Source: an uncultured Collinsella sp.
Lineage (GTDB): Bacteria; Actinomycetota; Coriobacteriia; Coriobacteriales; Coriobacteriaceae
Assembly (NCBI GenBank): GCA_900757235.1
Contig: CAAENB010000049.1
Coordinates: forward strand, 1 to 5,296
Length of the DNA: 5,296 nucleotides
Reading direction: 5' to 3'
The position numbers and the translations under genes were made by a program. Positions 1 to 5,166 of the stretch are shown piece by piece. Every line of letters starts with the position of its first letter. Position 1 is the first letter of the stretch. The notes under the pieces were generated by a model that was not told where the DNA came from, made no database searches, and saw only the letters and a list, made by a program, of their open reading frames with translations.

Positions 1-1
1 C

Positions 2-154
2 GAGAACGGCGCCACCGCCGGCAAGACCGATCTTGCCAAGCGCGCCAAGGCCGCTGGCCTCGATGCCATCCACGACACCGTGCACGAGATGGCTCGCGAC
101 GAGGCTCGCCACGGCAAGGCTTTCGCCGGCCTGCTCAAGCGCTACTTTGGTTAA
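2..154 (+). CDS. Rubrerythrin / NADH-peroxidase-type diiron protein, C-terminal fragment
   Basis: The last 50 codons of a gene that begins before the window, ending in TAA at 152-154. The fragment runs from ENGATAGKTD to GLLKRYFG. It contains the helix HEMARDEARHGKAF, whose E34xxH37 (fragment numbering) is the second iron-ligand motif of the ferritin-like rubrerythrin fold. The protein stops right after this helix, with no C-terminal rubredoxin Cys motif. This fits the group in which the ferritin-like domain is C-terminal (reverse rubrerythrin, or NADH peroxidase of anaerobes), though the N-terminus is not visible. Family members are cytosolic and reduce hydrogen peroxide with electrons from NADH via rubredoxin-like partners, protecting anaerobes from oxygen. 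Codon use is strongly biased (GCC, GGC, AAG, CGC), as expected of a well expressed gene. A strong terminator follows 34 bases after the stop. Confidence 0.85.
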   Translation, partial: ENGATAGKTDLAKRAKAAGLDAIHDTVHEMARDEARHGKAFAGLLKRYFG

Positions 155-188
155 GCCAACCGCCTGAGAGACAATCTCTAGCTCGATA

Positions 189-219
189 AGGCCCGGACCG
201 CATGGTCCGGGCCTTTTTC
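189..219 (+). terminator. Rho-independent terminator of the rubrerythrin gene
   Basis: A perfect 11-bp stem AGGCCCGGACC (189-199) pairs with GGTCCGGGCCT (204-214) around the tetraloop GCAT, followed by TTTTT from 214. It lies 34 bases after the rubrerythrin stop on the same strand. Read from the minus strand the stem is followed by TATCGAG rather than a T run, so it should not serve the converging gene at 396-1529. Confidence 0.93.
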
Positions 220-284
220 GTGCCTCACGAACTTGTTAACTCCCTGAAATAGGATCGCCTTCGGCATCGGTTTCTCGTCAGAAA

Positions 285-407
285 CTAAGTGAGTAGACTT
301 TTTGGAACTTGCCGAGCAGACCATCCGTATTGCTTTATAAAACCTCAGGTAGATAGCTTGCCGCAAAACAATCTGGTCGCCATCACGCTAAAAGTCTACT
401 CACTTAG
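285..407. repeat. 119-bp MITE-like repeat with terminal inverted repeats, copy 1
   Basis: The ends are an 18-bp perfect inverted repeat, CTAAGTGAGTAGACTTTT (285-302) against AAAAGTCTACTCACTTAG (390-407). The core 287-405 aligns without a gap to 1706-1824, with 24 differences in 119 bases (about 80% identity). The most conserved interior blocks are CCGAGCAGAC, TGCTTTA, CAGGTAGAT and CAAAAC. A weaker inner stem, 313-320 with 372-379, has 7 of 8 pairs, so a transcript would fold as a long hairpin with a branched loop. The right end supplies the last codons and stop of the minus-strand gene 396-1529. It encodes no transposase, so if mobile it depends on an enzyme from elsewhere. A structural RNA or gene-end element is the alternative. 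Its mobility and function are inferred only from repetition and inverted ends. Confidence 0.85.
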
Positions 408-1529
408 ATTTGCAACCGTCCATGATCGGGCCTTTTTGTGTCTAACGGGCATCTTTTTGTCGATTTCTCCCAGTTTTGACCAGTCAACGAATAGCTCAGA
501 CCGAAGTAATGCCTCGGCCCCTTGCTCCTCCAAGCTTTTATCGCGATATTCAACATCGAGCAACCTGCACACGGCCTTAACAATCGCGTGGAATCTATCC
601 TCATCGGATATCTGTCCGTGTGTCAGGAGAAATACATCGTAGCCCATGGCCTGAAGCGCCGTCATGCGGTCGGCGTCACGCAAGCCATCCCCGGCTCGCC
701 CGTGTGAGCCCTTTCCTTGGCATTCAATGGCCACCTGTCGCTCTCCGTCCGGCGAAGACAGAAGTAGGTCAATGTATACGCGGGACTTGCCTACAATCGC
801 CCGAGCACTTGTGCTTAGCGCCACTTCGACATTGAGCTCTATGCCGCAAAAACCTTCGCCTCCCAGGGATCGTGGCAACCCAATCAACAAATACGTCTCA
901 ACCTCAAAAGGCGATGCGGCACCCAGTGGAACGAGATGAGATACCGCGACAAATCGCTTGCCGTAACGCATCCCACCAACATCTGAGCAAAAACGGTCAA
1001 GGTCTTCGCCCAAAACCAAAGCGTCGCGCCGCCATAAATTTGAGGCGGCGCCGTCCTCGGACGGACAGCGCGCCCAACCCAAGGTTGCCGGAATCGCGCC
1101 CGACTCAATTGCACGCGAAAGCTCTGCCTCGAGTGCCGCTGGCAAGGCACAAACCGTAAACAAGCCGCACATCTCCGCCAACACCAAAAGAAGCTGGAGA
1201 TCCGTCAGATGCCGCGACATGATGAATGCCGTCAGCAGAGGAGACGTAACCAAAAACCTATGTTCCGTTTCCAGCACGGATTCCCTGGGGAACTCGCCTA
1301 GGAACAGCCGCTGCCTAATGCTGACAGGGCAAGTCCGCTTGCCTCTCGTCCGAACCAATGTATACAGCGGAAAGCCGAGCACAACCGCAGCCGTCGGGTT
1401 ACGGGCGAGCTCGCATCGCCGCCGGTCTTCTTCCGGTCGCGGGAGCGGCGGACACAGAGCGCGGGCCTGAGGGGGCAAGCGCCAGTACTTAAAAGCTGAT
1501 ATGTCACAAAGTAGATCCTTCATAGGCAC
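396..1529 (-). CDS. Uncharacterised protein with PD-(D/E)XK / DUF559-like C-terminal region
   Basis: A 377-residue protein from a GTG at 1529; an in-frame ATG at 1523 would give 375 residues. Neither start has a visible Shine-Dalgarno sequence, but the early segment DISAFKYWRLPP (9-20) is how I recall relatives beginning, so the true start is near here. From memory, it belongs to a set of hypothetical proteins frequent in Coriobacteriia. Shared blocks are TSPLLTAFIMS with EMCGLF (95-124), GAASPFEVETYLL then LPRSLGGEGF with LN (203-233), and a C-terminal nuclease-like region. That region has Asp254 in VYIDLLL, Glu269 in VAIECQGKGSH (266-276), DADR (285-288), and GYDVFLLTHGQI (296-307). The D...E-x-Q and later H/D-R pattern resembles DUF559/Vsr-type PD-(D/E)XK folds, but the canonical Lys is not certain. 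No signal peptide or membrane segment is evident. Residues 325-377 form a charged tail ending NLSE, the last residues being encoded by the end of the repeat at 285-407. Codon use is less biased than in pdxS. The cellular role is unknown; a defence or toxin-antitoxin link is only a possibility. Confidence 0.75.
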   Translation of the reverse strand: MPMKDLLCDISAFKYWRLPPQARALCPPLPRPEEDRRRCELARNPTAAVVLGFPLYTLVRTRGKRTCPVSIRQRLFLGEFPRESVLETEHRFLVTSPLLTAFIMSRHLTDLQLLLVLAEMCGLFTVCALPAALEAELSRAIESGAIPATLGWARCPSEDGAASNLWRRDALVLGEDLDRFCSDVGGMRYGKRFVAVSHLVPLGAASPFEVETYLLIGLPRSLGGEGFCGIELNVEVALSTSARAIVGKSRVYIDLLLSSPDGERQVAIECQGKGSHGRAGDGLRDADRMTALQAMGYDVFLLTHGQISDEDRFHAIVKAVCRLLDVEYRDKSLEEQGAEALLRSELFVDWSKLGEIDKKMPVRHKKARSWTVANLSE

Positions 1530-1705
1530 AGGAAAACACGGATTTCAACCCGGGCGCTCACGCATTGGCGCGAACGCGCCGAAAAGGGCGCCGAACGGAC
1601 TACTTAGTTTTCAACAGCCCTCCCCAACTGGCCAAAAGCTTGCCAAAAGCTGGACGGAGCGCTGTTGAAAACTCATTTTTCGCTCATGCGGAAGCCTTGC
1701 ACAGC
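1530..1705. other. Intergenic stretch between pdxR and the uncharacterised gene
   Basis: No coding sequence is supported in these 176 bases. They hold a small G+C-rich hairpin, GGCGC/GCGCC around GAAC (1567-1580), and the long inverted repeat at 1606-1673. They must also contain any separate promoter for the minus-strand gene 396-1529, but I see no convincing -35/-10 pair. Confidence 0.6.
1606..1673. repeat. 68-bp inverted repeat with an internal 10-bp duplication
   Basis: AGTTTTCAACAGC (1606-1618) is a perfect inverted match to GCTGTTGAAAACT (1661-1673). After one mismatch the stem continues for four pairs (CTCC 1620-1623 with GGAG 1656-1659), giving 17 of 18 pairs. The loop holds two direct copies of GCCAAAAGCT (1631-1640 and 1642-1651). 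Reading plus-ward, a T run (1676-1680) begins three bases after the stem, but no plus-strand gene feeds into it, so a terminator role is doubtful. The sequence differs from the 119-bp repeat and looks like a separate small palindromic element. Confidence 0.7.
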
Positions 1706-1824
1706 AAGTGAGTAGACTATTTAGGACCCGCCGAGCAGACCGCCCATACTGCTTTACAAAATCGCAGGTAGATGGATTGCTTCAAAACGGCCTGCTCGCC
1801 AAAGCGCCAAAAGTCTACTCACTT
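1706..1824. repeat. 119-bp MITE-like repeat with terminal inverted repeats, copy 2
   Basis: The second copy of the element at 285-407. The left end AAGTGAGTAGACT (1706-1718) is the inverted match of AGTCTACTCACTT (1812-1824). The two arms differ just inside (ACTATT against ACTTTT) and just outside (left C where the right arm gives T). An inner 7-bp stem CGAGCAG/CTGCTCG (1732-1738 with 1792-1798) is perfect here, where copy 1 has one mismatch. The right end encodes the last residues and stop of pdxR. About 20% divergence from copy 1 with no insertion or deletion means the copies are old or under constraint on length or structure. Confidence 0.85.
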
Positions 1825-3254
1825 AGGTTAGAGGGCGCATCCATTAGCTGCGATTCCAGGGTATTTAGCGCATTTGGACTCAAATCGTCATACTGGACAA
1901 GGATTCGAGTCGAGCTTTCAGGGACAGATGCGCCATCGGCACACCAAAAGCAGTCAATGATATCGATAAAAGGGATACTCGAGCGCGTGAGGGCCAGCGT
2001 AAAAGAGCTTCCGCCCGCGCCACGCTCCGCAACCACGATGCAGTAAAGACCCGCATCCGCATGCTCGATCGAGACCTCCCCCGCCGGAAATGCCTTCCGC
2101 ACAAGCGCCGCCAGGCCATCACGCGCCTCGCGAGCACGAGCGCGCACGCGGTTCACATGTCGCTCGTAATCACCCGATTCCAGCAAACGCGCCAAGGCAA
2201 CCTGATCAACAGAACTTACCGACGAGGCGTAGAAACCAAGGTTGCGTTTAAACCTCTCCATTAGTTCATCGGGCAGCACCATGTACGCCAAACGTAACGC
2301 CGATGAAAGGCTCTTCGAAAACGTGTTGGTGTAGATAACCGACTGGGCGGCATCGATCGACGCGAGCGCGGGAATCGGCTTGCCGGCAAGGCGAAACTCA
2401 CAATCAAAGTCGTCTTCGATGAGATACCGACCTGGCCGCTCGGCGGCCCAGCTCAGCAACGCATAGCGACGTGTAATGCTCGTCACAAGACCAGTCGGAT
2501 ACTGATGAGACGGCATCAGGTGAAGGACATCGGTCCCGGTTTTCTGCAGCGCGCTCAAGTCCACGCCCTCAGCATCCAACGGGACATGCCGCACTTCGCA
2601 ACCCATGGCCTGATAGATGCGCGTCAAGCGCAAATAGCCTGGATCCTCGACGGCATACACCTTGTCCGCGCCAAGCAACTGAACCAACATGGTATCGAGC
2701 AGCTGGGCGCCCGCACCGATAACGATATTGTCGGGATTGACATTCATGCCCCTTGTCCCGCGCAGATGGTGCGCAATCGCACGTCGCAGTCGAGCGGTGC
2801 CATGCGCCGGTGCGGGCGAAAAGATTTCACGTTCGTCTTCGGACGTCAGCGTCGCCCGTAGCGCACTTTGCCAAAGCCGCGCCGCCTCCAAAGCGGAAGG
2901 AGAAAGTGCGTCGAATCGCTCTGCCTGCCCCATGGCATCATGCGCGCTGGGACCAACAGGGACAGCATCTCGGTCGATATCCCCCGCAGCCAAAGCCAAA
3001 ACCGGCGCATCCGGAAGCTCGCACGCGTAGTAGCCACGACGCGGCATTGAGCAAATATAGCCCTCGGCAAGCAACTGGCTATATGCATTCTCGATAGTAA
3101 TGACACTGATTCCCAGATGACTGGCAAAGGCGCGCTTAGACGGAAGATGCTCCCCCGCCGCAATACGGCCAGCAACAATATCATCGCGAATTTGCTGGTA
3201 AACATACTCATAAAGCGATGCTTCGCCGCGATTTTCCAAATTGTAGTCAAGCAT
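1815..3254 (-). CDS. pdxR: MocR/GntR-family PLP-binding transcriptional regulator, probable PdxR
   Basis: A 479-residue protein from the ATG at 3254. This start is preferred because AGGTG lies 8 bases upstream on the minus strand. The same frame extends to a TTG at 3287 (490 residues) with no ribosome site. The N-terminal ~75 residues (LYEYVYQQIRDDIVAGRI...GEHLPSKRAFASHLGISVITIENAYSQLLAEGYI) are a GntR winged helix for DNA binding. After a linker, a class-I aminotransferase-like domain follows. It has PSHQYPTG, then EDDFDCEFR, and FSKSLSSALRLAYMVLP, whose lysine (residue 314 from the ATG) should form the PLP Schiff base. An Arg near the C-terminus (TRILVQYDDLS) may be the carboxylate-binding one. 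Length and order are typical of MocR regulators. It is divergent from pdxST across a 145-base gap, the usual PdxR arrangement, so PLP-sensitive control of pdxST and of itself is inferred. The last residues NLSE come from the end of the repeat at 1706-1824. A regulator of another PLP-linked gene is the alternative. Confidence 0.88.
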   Translation of the reverse strand: MLDYNLENRGEASLYEYVYQQIRDDIVAGRIAAGEHLPSKRAFASHLGISVITIENAYSQLLAEGYICSMPRRGYYACELPDAPVLALAAGDIDRDAVPVGPSAHDAMGQAERFDALSPSALEAARLWQSALRATLTSEDEREIFSPAPAHGTARLRRAIAHHLRGTRGMNVNPDNIVIGAGAQLLDTMLVQLLGADKVYAVEDPGYLRLTRIYQAMGCEVRHVPLDAEGVDLSALQKTGTDVLHLMPSHQYPTGLVTSITRRYALLSWAAERPGRYLIEDDFDCEFRLAGKPIPALASIDAAQSVIYTNTFSKSLSSALRLAYMVLPDELMERFKRNLGFYASSVSSVDQVALARLLESGDYERHVNRVRARAREARDGLAALVRKAFPAGEVSIEHADAGLYCIVVAERGAGGSSFTLALTRSSIPFIDIIDCFWCADGASVPESSTRILVQYDDLSPNALNTLESQLMDAPSNLSE

Positions 3255-3262
3255 GGGTCTAT

Positions 3263-3267
3263 CACCT
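3263..3267 (-). promoter_or_regulatory. Ribosome binding site deciding the pdxR start
   Basis: On the minus strand this reads AGGTG, eight bases before the ATG at 3252-3254. The upstream TTG at 3287 has no comparable site, so the ATG is the better start. The site overlaps the end of one of the duplicated CTGACCTT boxes. Confidence 0.6.
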
Positions 3268-3307
3268 GACCTTATCGAATCATTCAATCTGGCATTAGTC
3301 TGACCTT
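3266..3307. promoter_or_regulatory. Candidate PdxR operator: two direct CTGACCTT boxes
   Basis: CTGACCTT occurs at 3266-3273 and again, same orientation, at 3300-3307. The start-to-start distance of 34 bp is about three helical turns, so both face nearly the same side of DNA. Direct repeats spaced by whole turns are the known mode of binding for MocR regulators such as GabR. The boxes sit between pdxR and pdxS, next to the candidate promoter elements. The specific box sequence is not one I know as a published PdxR site, so the assignment is inferred from position and repetition. Confidence 0.5.
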
Positions 3308-3334
3308 GTTATTATCTCGAAAACTGAGTATTTC
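3306..3334 (+). promoter_or_regulatory. Candidate pdxST promoter region
   Basis: Two readings are possible. TTGTTA (3306-3311) and TATTTC (3329-3334) are spaced by 17 bases but match consensus poorly. Alternatively TATTAT (3310-3315) is a good -10 with no recognisable -35, as expected of an activator-dependent promoter. In both cases the second CTGACCTT box lies at or just upstream of the polymerase site. On the minus strand the same A+T patch reads GATAAT, a possible -10 for pdxR. Only start-site mapping can decide between them. Confidence 0.35.
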
Positions 3335-3387
3335 GCCATACCCAGCTCCCCGATAGGATGTTCCGTCAAGCAATGTACATGCCAACC

Positions 3388-3394
3388 AAGGGAG
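3388..3394 (+). promoter_or_regulatory. Ribosome binding site of pdxS
   Basis: AAGGGAG lies five bases before the ATG at 3400. It decides the start against the in-frame ATGs at 3358, 3373 and 3379, which would add unusual residues before the conserved N-terminus. Confidence 0.85.
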
Positions 3395-3399
3395 CAACC

Positions 3400-4290
3400 A
3401 TGGCAGAACAGACCAGCAAGGCCGATCGCGTCAAACTCAATCGCGAGCTCGCGCAGATGCTCAAGGGCGGCGTCATCATGGACGTCACCACGCCCGAGCA
3501 GGCACGCATCGCCGAGGAGGCGGGCGCCTGCGCCGTCATGGCGCTCGAGCGCATCCCGGCCTACATCCGCGCCGCAGGCGGCGTCTCGCGCATGAGCGAC
3601 CCCAAGATGATCAAGGGCATCCAGGAGGCCGTCTCCATCCCCGTTATGGCCAAGTGTCGCATCGGTCACATTGTCGAGGCGCAGGTCCTGCAGGCCATCG
3701 AGATCGATTACATCGATGAGTCCGAGGTCCTCTCCCCCGCCGATGATGTCTATCACATCGACAAGACCCAGTTTGACGTGCCGTTTGTCTGCGGCGCCCG
3801 CGATCTGGGCGAGGCGTTGCGCCGTGTTGCTGAGGGCGCCACGATGATTCGCACCAAGGGCGAGCCGGGCACGGGCGACGTCGTTCAGGCCGTGCGCCAT
3901 ATGCGCAAGATCCAAAAGCAGATCCGCGACGTTGTTGCTCTGCGCGACGACGAGCTCTTTGAGGCAGCCAAGCAGCTGCAGGTTCCGGTCGAGCTGGTGC
4001 GCGAGGTCCATGCCACGGGCAAGCTCCCCGTCGTAAACTTTGCCGCCGGCGGAGTCGCGACCCCCGCCGACGCCGCGCTGATGATGCAGCTGGGCGCCGA
4101 GGGCGTCTTTGTTGGCTCGGGCATCTTTAAGAGCGGCGACCCCGCCAAGCGCGCCGCCGCCATCGTCAAGGCCGTGGCAAACTTCACCGACGCCAAGCTC
4201 ATCGCCGAGCTTTCGGAGGACCTGGGCGAGGCTATGGTGGGCATCAACGCCGACGAGATCGAGATTATCATGGAAGAGCGCGGGCGCTAG
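3400..4290 (+). CDS. pdxS: Pyridoxal 5'-phosphate synthase subunit PdxS
   Basis: A 296-residue cytosolic synthase of the DXP-independent vitamin B6 pathway. It condenses ribose 5-phosphate, glyceraldehyde 3-phosphate and the ammonia delivered by PdxT into PLP, and in the family forms a dodecamer of (beta/alpha)8 barrels decorated with PdxT. The family signatures are all present. GGVIMDVT carries Asp28, PVMAKCRIGH carries Lys85 and MIRTKGEPGTGD carries Lys153; these correspond to Asp24, Lys81 and Lys149 of the Bacillus subtilis enzyme. NFAAGGVATPADAALMMQLGAEGVFVGSGIF forms the C-terminal phosphate-binding part of the barrel. Length matches the family (about 290-300), and the tail EEIIMEERGR-like end (here EIEIIMEERGR) is intact. 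Strong codon bias suggests high expression. It is the first gene of a two-gene operon, with pdxT 20 bases downstream, and is probably controlled by the divergent MocR-type regulator. Confidence 0.98.
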   Translation: MAEQTSKADRVKLNRELAQMLKGGVIMDVTTPEQARIAEEAGACAVMALERIPAYIRAAGGVSRMSDPKMIKGIQEAVSIPVMAKCRIGHIVEAQVLQAIEIDYIDESEVLSPADDVYHIDKTQFDVPFVCGARDLGEALRRVAEGATMIRTKGEPGTGDVVQAVRHMRKIQKQIRDVVALRDDELFEAAKQLQVPVELVREVHATGKLPVVNFAAGGVATPADAALMMQLGAEGVFVGSGIFKSGDPAKRAAAIVKAVANFTDAKLIAELSEDLGEAMVGINADEIEIIMEERGR

Positions 4291-4296
4291 TCCAGC

Positions 4297-4304
4297 AGAA
4301 AGGA
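4297..4304 (+). promoter_or_regulatory. Ribosome binding site of pdxT
   Basis: AGAAAGGA in the 20-base gap between pdxS and pdxT lies six bases before the ATG at 4311. It gives pdxT its own translation start within the operon. Confidence 0.75.
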
Positions 4305-4310
4305 TCGCAC

Positions 4311-4898
4311 ATGAGCGATTATGCACACCAAACGGTTGCCGTGCTGGCGGTCCAAGGCGCTTTTGCCGAGCATGAGGCAAGGCTATCTGAGCTGGGCGCA
4401 CGCTGTATTGAGCTGAGGCAGGCGGCTGATTTGAAGCAGAACTTTGACCGTCTGATACTTCCCGGCGGCGAGTCTACCGTTCAAGGGAAACTGCTTGATG
4501 AGTTGGGCATGCTCGAGGAGCTTCGTACCCGTATCGCTGAAGGCATGCCCGTCCTGGGCACCTGCGCCGGCCTGATTCTGCTGGCTCACGACCTTGCCGC
4601 TCATGACGATAAGGGCACGCCGCGTTTGGCAACCATGGATGTGCTCGTTGAGCGCAATGCCTATGGCAGACAGCTCGGCAGTTTTCGCACCAAGGGACAG
4701 GTAGACGGCATCGACGGTGAAGTGCCGCTGACGTTTATCCGCGCGCCCCGCATCGTCGAGGTCCACGGCGACGCCAAGGCCTTGGCAGAGGTCGATGGCC
4801 GCATCGTCGCCGCCCGCCAGGGCAACCAGCTCGGCGTCACCTTCCACCCCGAGCTCGACGAAGACACCCACCTCCACGAACTGTTCCTGCAAATGTAG
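4311..4898 (+). CDS. pdxT: Pyridoxal 5'-phosphate synthase glutaminase subunit PdxT
   Basis: A 195-residue class-I glutamine amidotransferase that hydrolyses glutamine and channels the ammonia into PdxS. The N-terminal VAVLAVQGAFAEH is the PdxT hallmark. LPGGEST (50-56) forms the oxyanion and substrate region. VLGTCAGLILLA carries the nucleophile Cys85, and GVTFHPEL carries His179 and Glu181, completing the triad. GSFRTKG and RAPRI (the conserved FIRAP block) are also intact. Length is normal for the family. The gene lies 20 bases after pdxS in the same operon, which gives the expected synthase complex. Codon use in the first half is slightly more mixed than in pdxS. No T-tract terminator follows the stop; the first downstream structure is the long hairpin at 4939-5006. 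Confidence 0.97.
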   Translation: MSDYAHQTVAVLAVQGAFAEHEARLSELGARCIELRQAADLKQNFDRLILPGGESTVQGKLLDELGMLEELRTRIAEGMPVLGTCAGLILLAHDLAAHDDKGTPRLATMDVLVERNAYGRQLGSFRTKGQVDGIDGEVPLTFIRAPRIVEVHGDAKALAEVDGRIVAARQGNQLGVTFHPELDEDTHLHELFLQM

Positions 4899-4938
4899 GC
4901 AGAATTTAAACGAGCGTGGATTTTCGGACATACAACAA

Positions 4939-5006
4939 ATGAGAGTGGATAATCTCCCACTTTGAGCTTGAATGCAGGCTCAAACCGGGAGATTATCCAC
5001 TCTCAT
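4939..5006. repeat. 68-bp palindrome just downstream of pdxT
   Basis: A perfect 20-bp inverted repeat pairs 4939-4958 (beginning ATGAGAGTGG) with 4987-5006. Inside a 2x2 loop a second 7-bp stem forms, TTTGAGC (4961-4967) with GCTCAAA (4978-4984), leaving a 10-base loop. It begins 41 bases after the pdxT stop. It could slow or end pdxST transcription or protect the mRNA 3' end, but no T run follows. The perfect arms suggest a recent element or strong selection for the structure. Confidence 0.88.
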
Positions 5007-5011
5007 GCTAT

Positions 5012-5069
5012 GTAGTCGTTGGGGACGTTCTTAAACGACTAGTCAAACAAGAACGTCCCCAATGACTAC
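5012..5069. repeat. REP-like palindrome with GGGGACGTTCTT arms
   Basis: A 21-bp stem pairs 5012-5032 with 5049-5069. It is perfect except for one G opposite T (5018 with 5063), a wobble in RNA. The 16-base loop contains the palindrome GACTAGTC (5037-5044). The core GGGGACGTTCTT/AAGAACGTCCCC resembles dispersed palindromes that I recall near Y1/REP-associated transposases in diverse bacteria. No such transposase is in this window, so that link is inference. Confidence 0.85.
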
Positions 5070-5121
5070 CTGACAAGGAGTGTCCCAAACTACCGGCAGA
5101 AAAGGAACGTCCCCAACTGCC
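5049..5121 (+). repeat. Three imperfect tandem copies of an ACGTCCCCAA motif
   Basis: AAGAACGTCCCCAATGACTACC (5049-5070, wholly within the palindrome arm apart from its last base) is echoed by AGGAGTGTCCCAAACTACC (5076-5094) and AGGAACGTCCCCAACTGCC (5103-5121). The third copy can also pair with the left arm at 5018-5030, so alternative folds are possible. Spacing is about 27 bases. This looks like the remains of nested or repeated REP-like insertions. Confidence 0.6.
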
Positions 5122-5166
5122 ACCCCCGGAGCAAGACAACGCCGCAGGTTGAGCATAAGTCAGCGA

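Noticed and set aside
285..407. An insertion sequence with its own transposase
   Set aside because: At about 119 bp it is far too short to encode one; only a non-autonomous or structural element is supported.
1606..1680. Rho-independent terminator (stem followed by TTTTT)
   Set aside because: The stem is long with a 32- to 42-base loop, the T run is separated from it, and no plus-strand gene lies upstream; the minus-strand genes would meet no T run.
3255..3287. TTG start at 3287 for the regulator, adding 11 residues
   Set aside because: It has no Shine-Dalgarno sequence, while the ATG at 3254 has AGGTG at good spacing and begins closer to the winged-helix domain.
3358..3399. Upstream ATG starts for pdxS at 3358, 3373 and 3379
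   Set aside because: AAGGGAG sits five bases before the ATG at 3400, and the conserved PdxS N-terminus begins there.
3295..4401. Long open frame on the minus strand opposite pdxS
   Set aside because: It is the complement of pdxS, running open because of the G+C-rich codon pattern. The product is low in complexity and pdxS is unmistakable.
4383..4931. Open frame on the minus strand opposite pdxT
   Set aside because: A shadow of pdxT, whose catalytic motifs and ribosome site are clear.
5049..5121. CRISPR-like array formed by the ACGTCCCCAA copies
   Set aside because: Only three degenerate copies with short, uneven gaps, no constant repeat and no cas gene; a palindromic REP-like origin fits better.
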